25,079 bases of DNA from Porphyromonadaceae bacterium (GTDB taxonomy: Bacteria; Bacteroidota; Bacteroidia; Bacteroidales; Paludibacteraceae): the NCBI GenBank assembly GCA_905372135.1, contig CAJPNS010000013.1:1-25079 (forward strand), read 5' to 3'. Positions 1-8,500 of the stretch are shown here, one piece after another. The notes beneath the pieces were generated by a model. It searched no databases, was not told the DNA's origin, and was given only the letters and a program-made list of their open reading frames with translations. The translations under genes were made by a program, and so were the position numbers. The stretch's first letter is position 1. Each line of letters begins with the position of its first letter.

Positions 1-23
1 GTAAATAAATAAACATTCAGAAA

Positions 24-2747
24 ATGAGTAACCTAAAACGTGTTTACACCTTCGGTAACGGAAAAGCCGAAGGCAAGGCAGAAATGAAAAACTTGCTCGG
101 AGGTAAAGGAGCAAATCTTGCCGAAATGAATCTTATAGGAGTACCGGTACCTCCCGGGTTCACTATCACCACAGACACCTGCAACGACTACTATCAGATA
201 GGTAAAGACAAAGTTGTAGAGATGCTTCGCCCCGAAGTAGAAGCAGCCATAAAAGGAATAGAAGTATTGATGAAATCGAAATTCGGCGATGTCGAAAACC
301 CGCTTCTGGTATCCGTACGTTCGGGAGCAAGAGCCTCTATGCCGGGTATGATGGATACCATCCTAAACCTCGGTCTGAACGACAAAGTAGTGGAAGGTAT
401 GGCAAAAAAGACAGGTAATCCGCGTTTTGCGTGGGACTCTTACCGTCGTTTCGTACAGATGTACGGCGACGTAGTATTGGGTATGAAACCCGAAAACAAA
501 AACGATATAGACCCTTTCGAAGCTATTATCGAAGAGGTCAAAGAACATAAAGGCGTACACCTCGATACCGAACTTTCGGTAGACGACCTCAAAGAGCTTG
601 TAACCAAGTTCAAAGCCGCCGTAAAAAAACAGACAGGAAAAGACTTCCCCGAAAACTCGTACGAGCAGCTTTGGGGAGCTATATGTGCCGTCTTCGACTC
701 TTGGATGAACGACCGTGCAATACTTTACCGTAAAATGGAAGGTATCCCCGCCGAGTGGGGTACTGCCGTCAACGTACAGGCTATGGTATTCGGCAATATG
801 GGCGACACATCAGCTACCGGCGTTTGCTTCTCTCGCGACGCTGCCACAGGCGAAGACATCTTCGTAGGCGAATATCTTATCAATGCTCAGGGCGAAGACG
901 TTGTAGCAGGTATACGTACGCCTCAGCAAATCACCAAAGAAGGTTCGCAACGCTGGGCTACTCTGGCAGAAATATCCGAAGAAGAACGTGCCCGAAAATA
1001 TCCTTCGATGGAAGAGGCTATGCCCGATATATACAAGGAACTCGACAAGTTGCAGACAAAACTCGAGAATCACTACAAAGATATGCAGGATATGGAGTTT
1101 ACCGTACAAGAGGGTAAATTGTGGTTCTTGCAGACACGTAACGGAAAGCGTACGGGAGCAGCTATGGTTCGCATAGCAATGGAGATGTTGCGTCAGGGAA
1201 TGATAGACGAAAAGACAGCTCTACTACGCATAGAACCCAATAAGCTCGACGAACTACTCCACCCCGTATTCGACAAAAGCGCTCTGAAATCGGCTAAGGT
1301 GATAGCCAAAGGATTGGCTGCCTCTCCGGGTGCTGCCTGCGGCAAAATAGTCTTCAACGCCGACGATGCCTCATTGTGGGCTTCTAAGGGCGAAAAAGTG
1401 ATAATGGTTCGTATCGAAACCTCACCCGAAGACCTTGCAGGTATGGCTGCCGCCGAAGGCATACTTACCGCTCGCGGCGGTATGACTTCGCACGCCGCCG
1501 TCGTAGCACGCGGTATGGGCAAATGCTGCGTATCGGGTGCAGGTGCTCTTAAAATAGATTACGCCAAGAAGACGATGGAAGTAGACGGTATTCTGCTGAA
1601 AGAGGGTGACCATATCTCCATCAACGGTTCTACGGGCGACATCTACGAAGGACAAGTGGCTACCAAAGAAGCCGAGCTGTCGGGCGATTTCAGCGAAGTG
1701 ATGACTCTTGCCGACAAATACGCACGTATGAAAGTACGTACCAATGCCGATACTCCGAACGATGCTATGGTAGCACGCCGTTTCGGAGCCAAAGGTATCG
1801 GTCTGTGCCGTACGGAGCATATGTTCTTCGAAGGTGAAAAGATAAAAGCAATGCGTGAGATGATACTTTCCGAAAATGAAGAAGGTAGACGCAAAGCATT
1901 GGCAAAGATATTACCCTATCAGGAGGCAGACTTCGAAGGTATCTTCGAGGCAATGCACGACCTGCCCGTTACCGTACGCTTGCTCGACCCGCCGTTGCAC
2001 GAATTCGTGCCGCACGACGAGAAAGGTCAGCAAGAGATGGCTCAGGCAATGGGTGTAGATTTGGATTACATCAAATTCCGTGTGGATAAACTGCACGAAC
2101 AAAACCCGATGCTCGGACACCGCGGTTGTCGTCTGGGAAATACTTTCCCTGAAATAACCGAGATGCAGACAAAAGCGATATTGGGAGCCTGTCTGAAACT
2201 TAAGAAAAAAGGCATAAAAGCCATACCCGAAATAATGGTACCGCTCACAGGTATCCTATACGAATTCTTGGAACAAGAAAAGGTGATCCGCAGAGCCGCC
2301 AAGCAACTATTCAACGAAATGGGCGACAGCATAGACTACAAAGTCGGCACTATGATAGAGATACCTCGTGCAGCTCTTACGGCAAATCGTATAGCCTCGG
2401 CAGCCGAGTTCTTCTCGTTTGGCACCAACGACCTCACACAGATGACTTTCGGTTACAGCCGCGACGACATCGCTTCGTTCTTACCCATATATCTCGAAAA
2501 GAAAATCCTGAAGGCAGACCCGTTCCAAGTACTCGACAGAAACGGCGTAGGACAGTTGGTAGAGATAGCCGTAGAGCGAGGTCGCGAAATTCGTCCCGAC
2601 CTAAAATGCGGTATCTGTGGCGAACACGGCGGCGAACCCTCTTCGGTAGAGTTTTGCCATATCAAGGGACTCGATTATGTTTCCTGCTCGCCTTTCCGCG
2701 TACCTATCGCACGATTGGCAGCCGCACAAGCCGCTATCAGATTCTGA
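24..2747 (+). CDS. ppdK: Pyruvate, phosphate dikinase
   Basis: This cytosolic enzyme interconverts pyruvate, ATP and phosphate with phosphoenolpyruvate, AMP and pyrophosphate, linking glycolysis and gluconeogenesis. The 907-residue protein has the full domain order. The N-terminal ATP-grasp domain carries SVRSGARASMPGMMDTILN near residues 97-115. The swivelling phosphohistidine domain has GGMTSHAAVVARG with the catalytic His at residue 490. The C-terminal TIM-barrel PEP/pyruvate domain has GICGEHGGEP with the catalytic Cys at residue 865. Length is slightly above the roughly 870-880 residues usual in the family, so a short insertion before the His domain is likely. The ATG follows an A-rich leader with no Shine-Dalgarno, as is normal in Bacteroidota. 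The promoter lies outside or at the window edge. The gene appears monocistronic because a hairpin follows it. Identification is very secure. Confidence 0.97.
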   Translation: MSNLKRVYTFGNGKAEGKAEMKNLLGGKGANLAEMNLIGVPVPPGFTITTDTCNDYYQIGKDKVVEMLRPEVEAAIKGIEVLMKSKFGDVENPLLVSVRSGARASMPGMMDTILNLGLNDKVVEGMAKKTGNPRFAWDSYRRFVQMYGDVVLGMKPENKNDIDPFEAIIEEVKEHKGVHLDTELSVDDLKELVTKFKAAVKKQTGKDFPENSYEQLWGAICAVFDSWMNDRAILYRKMEGIPAEWGTAVNVQAMVFGNMGDTSATGVCFSRDAATGEDIFVGEYLINAQGEDVVAGIRTPQQITKEGSQRWATLAEISEEERARKYPSMEEAMPDIYKELDKLQTKLENHYKDMQDMEFTVQEGKLWFLQTRNGKRTGAAMVRIAMEMLRQGMIDEKTALLRIEPNKLDELLHPVFDKSALKSAKVIAKGLAASPGAACGKIVFNADDASLWASKGEKVIMVRIETSPEDLAGMAAAEGILTARGGMTSHAAVVARGMGKCCVSGAGALKIDYAKKTMEVDGILLKEGDHISINGSTGDIYEGQVATKEAELSGDFSEVMTLADKYARMKVRTNADTPNDAMVARRFGAKGIGLCRTEHMFFEGEKIKAMREMILSENEEGRRKALAKILPYQEADFEGIFEAMHDLPVTVRLLDPPLHEFVPHDEKGQQEMAQAMGVDLDYIKFRVDKLHEQNPMLGHRGCRLGNTFPEITEMQTKAILGACLKLKKKGIKAIPEIMVPLTGILYEFLEQEKVIRRAAKQLFNEMGDSIDYKVGTMIEIPRAALTANRIASAAEFFSFGTNDLTQMTFGYSRDDIASFLPIYLEKKILKADPFQVLDRNGVGQLVEIAVERGREIRPDLKCGICGEHGGEPSSVEFCHIKGLDYVSCSPFRVPIARLAAAQAAIRF

Positions 2748-2770
2748 TTGGGTAAAAAATCAATATCGAA

Positions 2771-2815
2771 AAAAGACAGGGAGTGTACTAAATAGCTTCC
2801 TGCCTTTTGTTTTTT
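2771..2815 (+). terminator. Rho-independent terminator after ppdK
   Basis: The left arm at 2771-2783 (AAAAGACAGGGAG) pairs with 2796-2808 (CTTCCTGCCTTTT) with one A-C mismatch and one G-T pair. A 12-base loop separates the arms, and a T-rich tail follows to 2815. It sits 23 bases after the ppdK stop codon. Confidence 0.7.
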
Positions 2816-2881
2816 CAGCTTAAAATCGGAGAATATAAAGACACGAAAATAGAGTATAAGTCATCGAAAGAAGAATTATTA

Positions 2882-2911
2882 TTGTAGGTAAAATAATATA
2901 TTGTAATTTTG
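2882..2911 (+). promoter_or_regulatory. Bacteroidota-type promoter of typA
   Basis: TTG at 2882-2884 and TAATTTTG at 2904-2911 are separated by 19 bases. This matches the known Bacteroides sigma-ABfr consensus (TTTG, 19-21 bases, TAnnTTTG). An open reading frame could be read from a TTG at 2909 inside the -7 box, but that cannot be the translation start because transcription begins downstream of it. Confidence 0.8.
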
Positions 2912-2962
2912 CAGCCCACCAATATCAGTGGCGAAAAACTTGCATATCAACTGCCCAATACA

Positions 2963-4768
2963 ATGAATATAAGAAATATAGCAATTATAGCACACGTAGA
3001 TCACGGAAAGACTACGCTCGTAGACAAAATGCTGCTTGCAGGCAAACTGTTTAGAGATAACCAAAATACAGGTGAACTGATACTCGACAACAACGACCTC
3101 GAACGCGAACGTGGCATAACAATCACTTCCAAAAACGTATCAATAGAGTACAAAGACTGTAAAATCAACATAATAGATACTCCCGGGCACTCCGACTTTG
3201 GAGGCGAAGTAGAGCGCGTACTCAATATGGCCGACGGCTGTCTGCTACTGGTCGACGCTTTCGAGGGACCTATGCCGCAGACACGCTTCGTATTGCAGAA
3301 AGCACTGCAAATAGGGCTTCTACCTATTGTAGTGATAAACAAGGTAGACAAACCCAACTGTCACCCCGACGAGGTGCAGAATGCGGTTTTCGAGCTGATG
3401 TTTAACCTCGATGCAACGGAAGAGCAACTCAATTTCCCCACAATATACGGCTCTGCCAAAAACAATTGGATGTCTGACGATTGGAAGACACCTACGGACA
3501 ATATAACATATCTTCTCGATAAGATAATAGAGTACATTCCCGCTCCGAAATTTATAGAAGGTGCGCCGCAAATGCTTGTTACCTCGCTCGATTACTCGTC
3601 GTATGTAGGCAGAATAGCCGTCGGCAAGGTACATAGAGGCACATTCACCGATGGACAGGATATAATGCTCTGCAAACGCGACGGGTCGATGACAAAACAG
3701 AAGATAAAACAGCTAAATACCTTCTCGGGGCTCGGCAAAACACCCGTGCAGAGTGTCGGGTCGGGCGATATATGTGCTATGATAGGCATAGAAGGATTCG
3801 AGATAGGCGATACCGTAACAAGTGTCGAAAACCCCGAGCCGCTGCCGCCGATAGCCATAGACGAACCGACGATGTCGATGACTTTCACCAACAATGACTC
3901 TCCCTTCTTCGGCAAAGACGGTAAATACGTAACTTCGAGGCACATACACGACCGCCTGATACGCGAACTCGATCGCAATCTTGCTCTGCGCGTAGAGACC
4001 ACCGAATCGGCAGATACGTGGAAGGTATCGGGTAGAGGCGTACTTCACCTCTCGATACTTATCGAGACGATGCGTCGCGAAGGCTACGAACTACAAGTAG
4101 GTCAGCCTCAGGTGATACGCAAAGAGATAGACGGCGTAGTATGCGAACCTGTGGAGCAACTTACCGTCAATGTCCCCGAAGAGTACTCGAGCAAGGTGAT
4201 AGATATAGTTACTCGTCGCAAAGGCGACCTGATGTCGATGGAGACGAAGAAAGACCGTGTCTACCTCGAGTTCAATATACCTTCTCGCGGTATTATCGGT
4301 CTTAGAAACAATATCCTTACTATCTCGGCAGGAGAGGCGGTGATGGCTCATCGTTTCCTCGAATACGCTCCTTGGAAAGGCGATATCGAACGCCGCAACA
4401 ACGGCTCTATTATAGCTATGGAGAGCGGTACGGCTTTTGCATACTCTATCGATAAACTACAAGACAGAGGCAGGTTCTTCATCTTCCCGCAAGAGGAGGT
4501 ATACGCCGGACAAGTCGTAGGCGAAAATGCCAAAGAGGGCGACCTCATAGTAAACGTTACCAAGTCGAAGAAGCTCACCAATATGCGGGCATCGGGCTCC
4601 GACGATAAGGTAAAACTGATACCGCCAGTAATATTTTCGCTCGAAGAGGCGTTGGAATACATCAAAGCCGATGAGTATCTCGAAGTTACACCCAAACACC
4701 TGCGAATAAGGAAAATAATCCTCGACGAAACCGAACGTCGACGAGCAGGAAGTAAGAGTAATACGTAA
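2963..4768 (+). CDS. typA: Ribosome-associated translational GTPase TypA/BipA
   Basis: TypA/BipA binds ribosomes and hydrolyses GTP, and affects ribosome assembly and stress or low-temperature growth. From the ATG at 2963 the protein has 601 residues, the usual family length of about 600. The G1 P-loop AHVDHGKTTL is at residues 10-19; ERGITI (G2), DTPGHSDFGGEVER (G3) and NKVDK (G4) follow in order. The EF-G-like domains III and V and the BipA-specific C-terminal domain follow, with GRGVLHLSILIETMRREGYE and SRGIIGLRNNILT. I chose this ATG because the open frame upstream runs through the promoter and because family members begin at this point (MNIRNIAIIAHVDHGKTT). The gene is probably transcribed alone. 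Identification is very secure. Confidence 0.96.
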   Translation: MNIRNIAIIAHVDHGKTTLVDKMLLAGKLFRDNQNTGELILDNNDLERERGITITSKNVSIEYKDCKINIIDTPGHSDFGGEVERVLNMADGCLLLVDAFEGPMPQTRFVLQKALQIGLLPIVVINKVDKPNCHPDEVQNAVFELMFNLDATEEQLNFPTIYGSAKNNWMSDDWKTPTDNITYLLDKIIEYIPAPKFIEGAPQMLVTSLDYSSYVGRIAVGKVHRGTFTDGQDIMLCKRDGSMTKQKIKQLNTFSGLGKTPVQSVGSGDICAMIGIEGFEIGDTVTSVENPEPLPPIAIDEPTMSMTFTNNDSPFFGKDGKYVTSRHIHDRLIRELDRNLALRVETTESADTWKVSGRGVLHLSILIETMRREGYELQVGQPQVIRKEIDGVVCEPVEQLTVNVPEEYSSKVIDIVTRRKGDLMSMETKKDRVYLEFNIPSRGIIGLRNNILTISAGEAVMAHRFLEYAPWKGDIERRNNGSIIAMESGTAFAYSIDKLQDRGRFFIFPQEEVYAGQVVGENAKEGDLIVNVTKSKKLTNMRASGSDDKVKLIPPVIFSLEEALEYIKADEYLEVTPKHLRIRKIILDETERRRAGSKSNT

Positions 4769-4854
4769 AATATCTTCAAAAAGATACGTCGAAAACGCAA
4801 TACAGGTGATAAGATTAAAAAAGACCGATTGAGGATAGTAGCAGTTTTTTTTAC

Positions 4855-4862
4855 TAATTTTG
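4855..4862 (+). promoter_or_regulatory. Probable -7 box of the glycosyltransferase-methyltransferase pair
   Basis: TAATTTTG at 4855-4862 lies 41 bases upstream of the glycosyltransferase ATG, just after a run of eight T. The nearest TTG (4829-4831) is 23 bases away, a little longer than the usual 19-21, so only the -7 element is well supported. Confidence 0.55.
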
Positions 4863-4903
4863 TTGCCTATAATTCTATGTTGTAACATAAAACCACACAA
4901 TAT

Positions 4904-5791
4904 ATGATATCAACCATAAAAAGAATAGGAGCGAAGTGTACTTTTTATAAACTGATGAGTAGAATAGCTCCGGACGACAATGAGATAACCTCGGCATGCG
5001 ACCGCATAGGAGCATACCGCTACTTAAGGCGTTATAGATATGTGCTCGATGGTTTGCGTTTTGCCGAATATAATCCGACGGCGAAGCGCCATACACGTGT
5101 GTGGGTATGTTGGCTGCAAGGATACGACAATGCACCTAATATAGTGAAGCACTGTATCGATTCGATACGCAAATATTGCTCTTCGATGGAGGTAATACTT
5201 ATAGATGAGCACAATATAGGCCAATATATAGATATCCCTTCTTATATCGAAGATAAACACAGTAGGGGTATAGTGCCGAATGCTCATTATGCCGACTATA
5301 TACGTGTAGCGTTGCTCGAACGATATGGAGGCGTGTGGATAGATGCTACGGTATTGCTTACAGGAGGTCTGCCTGAGACTATCGAATATGCGGATTTGTT
5401 CTGTTTCAAGACACAGCCGATAGGGAAAGCCTACGCAAGCAATTGGTTTATAGCAGCAGCGGCAAGAAATCCTTTTATCGTGCAGATCAAAGCATTGCTC
5501 GAGGAGTATTGGAGGCGAGAGAAGAGGCTTGTTTCGTATTCGATATTTCATATATTTTGGGCATTGATAGTAGATTACTCCGAAGCGAATAGGAAAATAT
5601 GGGAGTCGGTGCCATTTCTTAGCGATATCGACAGAAAAATATTACAAATGGAGATGTTTAGCCCGTACTCAGAGAAAAGAATGTCTGAAATATGCGAAAT
5701 TTCTCCGATACATAAGCTTACTTATAAGTTTTCAGACCTCGATGAGGCAAAATCCGATACGTTTTATCGAAAATTATTCATTAAACAATAA
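4904..5791 (+). CDS. Capsular polysaccharide synthesis-type glycosyltransferase
   Basis: The 295-residue protein resembles the Caps_synth/OCH1-like family of GT-A-fold sugar transferases that use nucleotide sugars to build surface polysaccharide. Visible family signs are the N-terminal VWVCWLQGYDNAPNIVKHCI (residues 67-86), a nucleotide-binding strand EVILIDEHNIGQYID (96-110), and HYADYIRVALLERYGGVWID (128-147). The last contains the Asp of the modified DXD-like metal site, GGVWIDA. There is no signal peptide or clear transmembrane segment, so it probably acts on the cytoplasmic face. The next gene, a methyltransferase, starts 17 bases after the stop, so the two are likely co-transcribed and may modify the same glycan; that link is inference. 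Donor and acceptor sugars cannot be read from the sequence. No other polysaccharide cluster genes are adjacent. Confidence 0.82.
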   Translation: MISTIKRIGAKCTFYKLMSRIAPDDNEITSACDRIGAYRYLRRYRYVLDGLRFAEYNPTAKRHTRVWVCWLQGYDNAPNIVKHCIDSIRKYCSSMEVILIDEHNIGQYIDIPSYIEDKHSRGIVPNAHYADYIRVALLERYGGVWIDATVLLTGGLPETIEYADLFCFKTQPIGKAYASNWFIAAAARNPFIVQIKALLEEYWRREKRLVSYSIFHIFWALIVDYSEANRKIWESVPFLSDIDRKILQMEMFSPYSEKRMSEICEISPIHKLTYKFSDLDEAKSDTFYRKLFIKQ

Positions 5792-5808
5792 CATACACAT
5801 ATAATACT

Positions 5809-6732
5809 ATGTATACATGCAAGATTTGTAACAAAGAATTCGACTCCGAACGCTATACCGCAGAAGAAATACGCTTTCGTCTTGGTCATAAGTTCGACTA
5901 CGTCAAATGTCGGCACTGTAATTGCTTGCAGATAGTGGAGATACCTAAAGATTTGGACGACTATTACGATGTCGGCAAGTACTATTCGCTCCAAGAACGC
6001 GACGAAAAGGAGAGTAATGGTCTCATTCGTCGTATGATGCGTAAGTATTTACTAAAATATCGTATGAATGGAAGGAATATCGTCGGACGTCTGATGACGA
6101 AGCTCGATACCGGAGCTTTCGAGTGGGTCGAGCCCGGTATGATGACCTTCAACTCGAGCATTCTCGATATCGGTTGCGGTACGGGACGTACGCTTTTGAA
6201 GTTGGCTCGTAGCGGGTTCAATAACCTACAGGGAATAGACCCATATATAGGCGAAGATATTAGTTATAAGCTCAAAACGACGACCGTAAATATCTATAAA
6301 CGAGCCATCGAGGAGCTCGAAGGCAGCTATGATGTCATTACGTTGAATCACGTGATGGAGCATCTGGCTAATCCGCACCAAGCCCTTGAGTCGATAGCGA
6401 AAGTGATGACCGAAAAGAGCACGTTGGTGCTGGCGTTGCCCATAACGAGCAATTTTACTTGGAAGCATTACGGAATAAAGCAGTATCAATTGATAGACGC
6501 ACCCCGACATCTTTTTATCTACTCCATCGATAGCTTGCGCCAGCTCGGAGAGCAGCACGGTTTGGAGCTCGTCGAGGCAAAGCCATATTTCTATTACAAA
6601 CTATTGTACGATGTGTATGGTAAAATGGCTGACGAACTGAAGAGTGTCGACAAATCAAAACTTGTAAAACAGCTAATTAACGACGGCGATACGGGACATG
6701 CATATATCTATTTCAAGAAGAAAATAAAATGA
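5809..6732 (+). CDS. Class I SAM methyltransferase with N-terminal zinc ribbon
   Basis: The 307-residue protein begins with a small zinc-ribbon-like module: Cys4 and Cys7, then Cys34 and Cys37 (CKIC and CRHC). A Rossmann methyltransferase core follows: motif I DIGCGTGRT at 120-128, an acidic strand-2 position in GIDPYIG, and the post-motif VITLNHVMEHL. This matches the Methyltransf_23/UbiE-like group in which a Cys4 head precedes the catalytic domain, often found in polysaccharide or sugar-modification loci. The DAPRHLFIYSIDSL segment is typical of that group. The substrate is unknown. Its 17-base spacing from the upstream glycosyltransferase suggests a two-gene operon. Transcription ends at the strong hairpin shared with murA. 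Confidence 0.85.
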   Translation: MYTCKICNKEFDSERYTAEEIRFRLGHKFDYVKCRHCNCLQIVEIPKDLDDYYDVGKYYSLQERDEKESNGLIRRMMRKYLLKYRMNGRNIVGRLMTKLDTGAFEWVEPGMMTFNSSILDIGCGTGRTLLKLARSGFNNLQGIDPYIGEDISYKLKTTTVNIYKRAIEELEGSYDVITLNHVMEHLANPHQALESIAKVMTEKSTLVLALPITSNFTWKHYGIKQYQLIDAPRHLFIYSIDSLRQLGEQHGLELVEAKPYFYYKLLYDVYGKMADELKSVDKSKLVKQLINDGDTGHAYIYFKKKIK

Positions 6733-6785
6733 TTTGAATCGTTTCGTGATAGCAGTTTGTCTGTTGCGAAAAAAAGGTTGTGCCT

Positions 6786-6826
6786 AAAGAAGTCGGATAG
6801 TGAATATTTCGCTATCCGACTTCTTT
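6786..6826. terminator. Strong bidirectional terminator hairpin
   Basis: Bases 6786-6804 and 6808-6826 form a 19-bp stem with a single G-T wobble and a 3-base loop (TAT). It lies between two convergent genes, the methyltransferase on plus and murA on minus. T-rich bases follow on the plus side, and an A-run at 6769-6775 supplies T residues on the minus strand. It probably stops transcription from both sides. Confidence 0.8.
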
Positions 6827-6872
6827 GTGATATGTTTATTGTTTATGTGCTTGTGAAAGAGGTTGTCGTCTG

Positions 6873-8180
6873 TTAGTCGCGTCGTTCGATTCGAGCTCCG
6901 AGCATCGTAAGTCGGTGTTCGATATCTTCGTATCCTCTATCTATCTGGTCGATATTGTTTATCGTGCTTGTGCCTTCGGCACTAAGGGCGGCTATCAACA
7001 GGGCTATGCCTGCACGTATATCGGGCGAGGTCATATTGTTGGCTCTGAGCCGAAATTTTCTGTCGTGTCCGATGACGACAGCACGGTGAGGGTCGCAAAG
7101 TATTATCTGTGCCCCCATATCGATGAGTTTGTCTACGAAAAAGAGTCTGCTCTCAAACATTTTTTGGTGTATCAGCACACTGCCTTTGGCTTGTGTGGCA
7201 ACAACGAGCATTACACTGAGCAGGTCGGGCGTAAGCCCTGGCCAAGGAGCGTCGGCTATGGTCATTATGGAGCCGTCCATAAACGACTCTATTCGGTAGC
7301 TTTCCTGCTCGGGGACGAATATGGAGTCGCCCCTCTGCTGTATGTCTATGCCCAGACGCCTGAAACTATCGGGAATGATGCCGAGTTTGTCGTATGCCAC
7401 ATCTTTTATCAGTAGCGGGCTTTGCGTCATTGCTGCCATACCGATGAAAGAGCCGACCTCTATCATATCGGGCAGTATTCGGTGACGGGTACCGCCGAGA
7501 GTAGCCACACCTTCGATTGTGAGCAGATTGGAGGCAATACCGGATATTTTCGCTCCCATCGAGTTGAGCATCTCGCATAGCTGTTGCAGATACGGTTCGC
7601 AGGCAGCGTTGTATATGGTGGTCTTCCCTTCGGCTAATACGGCAGCCATCACTATATTGGCTGTACCTGTTACTGAGGCTTCGTCGAGTAGCATAGCTGC
7701 CCCCCGCAGCCTATCGACACTCATATCGAATGCTCTTTTCTGTTCGTTGAAGGCGATGGCGGCACCGAGCTTTTGCAGCCCTATAAAGTGTGTATCGAGG
7801 CGGCGTCTGCCTATTTTGTCGCCACCGGGTTTGGCAAAACGTACTCTGCGAAGCCTTGTCAGCAGCGGGGCTATCAGCATAACAGAGCCTCTGAGACGCG
7901 AGCATTTCTGTAAAAACACGTCGCTTGCCAAGAAATCCTCGTTAAGACTGTCGGCACGAAAACTATATTTACCCTTGTCGATACGCTTTACTTCTACACC
8001 TATATCTTGCAATAGTAGAATAAGATTCTTGATATCGAGTATTTCGGGGATATTCTCGATTACGACCTCTTGGCGGGTAAGAACGGTAGCACAAATCACT
8101 TGAAGAGCTTCGTTTTTAGCTCCCTGAGGCAATATCTCGCCTTTCAGTTTTTGCCCTCCCTCTATTATGAACGATGCCAT
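6873..8180 (-). CDS. murA: UDP-N-acetylglucosamine 1-carboxyvinyltransferase, Cys-to-Asp form
   Basis: MurA transfers the enolpyruvyl group of PEP to UDP-GlcNAc, the first committed step of peptidoglycan synthesis in the cytosol. The 435 residues match the usual length. Lys22-Asn23 lie in GAKNEAL, the substrate Asp is in PWPGLTPDLL, and the C-terminal Arg is in DQIDRGYEDIE. The catalytic loop reads PGGDKIGRR, with Asp at residue 121 where most MurA proteins have the fosfomycin-reactive Cys (Cys115 in E. coli). That substitution is known from Mycobacterium and Chlamydia MurA and gives an active enzyme that fosfomycin cannot alkylate; resistance here is inferred. The gene stands alone, with its own -7 box upstream and a strong terminator downstream. 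Confidence 0.96.
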   Translation of the reverse strand: MASFIIEGGQKLKGEILPQGAKNEALQVICATVLTRQEVVIENIPEILDIKNLILLLQDIGVEVKRIDKGKYSFRADSLNEDFLASDVFLQKCSRLRGSVMLIAPLLTRLRRVRFAKPGGDKIGRRRLDTHFIGLQKLGAAIAFNEQKRAFDMSVDRLRGAAMLLDEASVTGTANIVMAAVLAEGKTTIYNAACEPYLQQLCEMLNSMGAKISGIASNLLTIEGVATLGGTRHRILPDMIEVGSFIGMAAMTQSPLLIKDVAYDKLGIIPDSFRRLGIDIQQRGDSIFVPEQESYRIESFMDGSIMTIADAPWPGLTPDLLSVMLVVATQAKGSVLIHQKMFESRLFFVDKLIDMGAQIILCDPHRAVVIGHDRKFRLRANNMTSPDIRAGIALLIAALSAEGTSTINNIDQIDRGYEDIEHRLTMLGARIERRD

Positions 8181-8215
8181 ACTTTTGTATCTAAATTATT
8201 AATTTGTAAAATACA

Positions 8216-8401
8216 GTGGATAACGACGACAAAAATACAATATTTTTTTGTCTTGTAAAAAACGAACTCACTCTTCGGCTGTTTGCCTATGTAATCAACA
8301 ACTTATCGGACAAACTAATCGAGCAATACGAAAAGCGTATCGCAGAGAAAGACGCTTTTATAGCATTCCTGCAGAAGACAGTAGAACAACTCCGTAAATA
8401 A
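8216..8401 (+). CDS. Possible 61-residue helical small protein
   Basis: I do not recognise this ORF. It would begin at a GTG, and no ATG or Shine-Dalgarno supports the start. The product ends in a charged, helix-forming stretch (LIEQYEKRIAEKDAFIAFLQ, then KTVEQLRK) with hydrophobic residues at coiled-coil-like spacing. This resembles the C-terminal tails of some Bacteroidota helix-turn-helix regulators, but no DNA-binding domain precedes it. It could be a real small protein, the decayed end of a regulator gene, or chance. The amino-acid composition is more protein-like than that of the shadow ORFs nearby. The murA -7 box overlaps its first codons. Confidence 0.35.
   Translation: MDNDDKNTIFFCLVKNELTLRLFAYVINNLSDKLIEQYEKRIAEKDAFIAFLQKTVEQLRK
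8230..8237 (-). promoter_or_regulatory. Probable -7 box of murA
   Basis: On the minus strand the bases read TATTTTTG, a match to TAnnTTTG, about 50 bases upstream of the murA ATG. I see no clear TTTG about 20 bases further upstream. The box lies inside the small plus-strand ORF at 8216-8401, which weakens that ORF slightly. Confidence 0.5.
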
Positions 8402-8422
8402 GCCCCCCTTGTAAATCCGTAT

Positions 8423-8467
8423 TTACTCGCTATGGCAATCTACACAATGTGTAGGCATAGCGGGTGA
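8423..8467. other. Strong two-tier inverted repeat upstream of rlmD
   Basis: The outer stem pairs 8423-8434 with 8456-8467 (12 bp including two G-T pairs). The inner stem pairs CTACAC at 8440-8445 with GTGTAG at 8449-8454 around a 3-base loop. The tiers are separated by an asymmetric internal loop of 5 and 1 bases. A smaller hairpin, GTAAAT (8411-8416) with ATTTAC (8421-8426), overlaps the left arm, so the two structures exclude each other. No T-run follows, so it is not a standard terminator. It ends 4 bases before the -33 element of the rlmD promoter, compatible with an operator or a readthrough-control element. Confidence 0.6.
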
Positions 8468-8471
8468 GGCG

Positions 8472-8500
8472 TTGCGTTTGCGTAATATTTAGTACTTTTG
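8472..8500 (+). promoter_or_regulatory. Promoter of rlmD
   Basis: TTG at 8472-8474 and TACTTTTG at 8493-8500 are separated by 18 bases, close to the Bacteroides consensus. It implies a leader of about 110 bases before the ATG at 8621. An ORF start at 8498 would fall inside the -7 box and is therefore not the real start. Confidence 0.65.

Noticed and set aside
2909..2962. Extended N terminus of typA from a TTG
   Set aside because: The TTG lies inside the TAATTTTG -7 box, so it would not be transcribed as a start codon.
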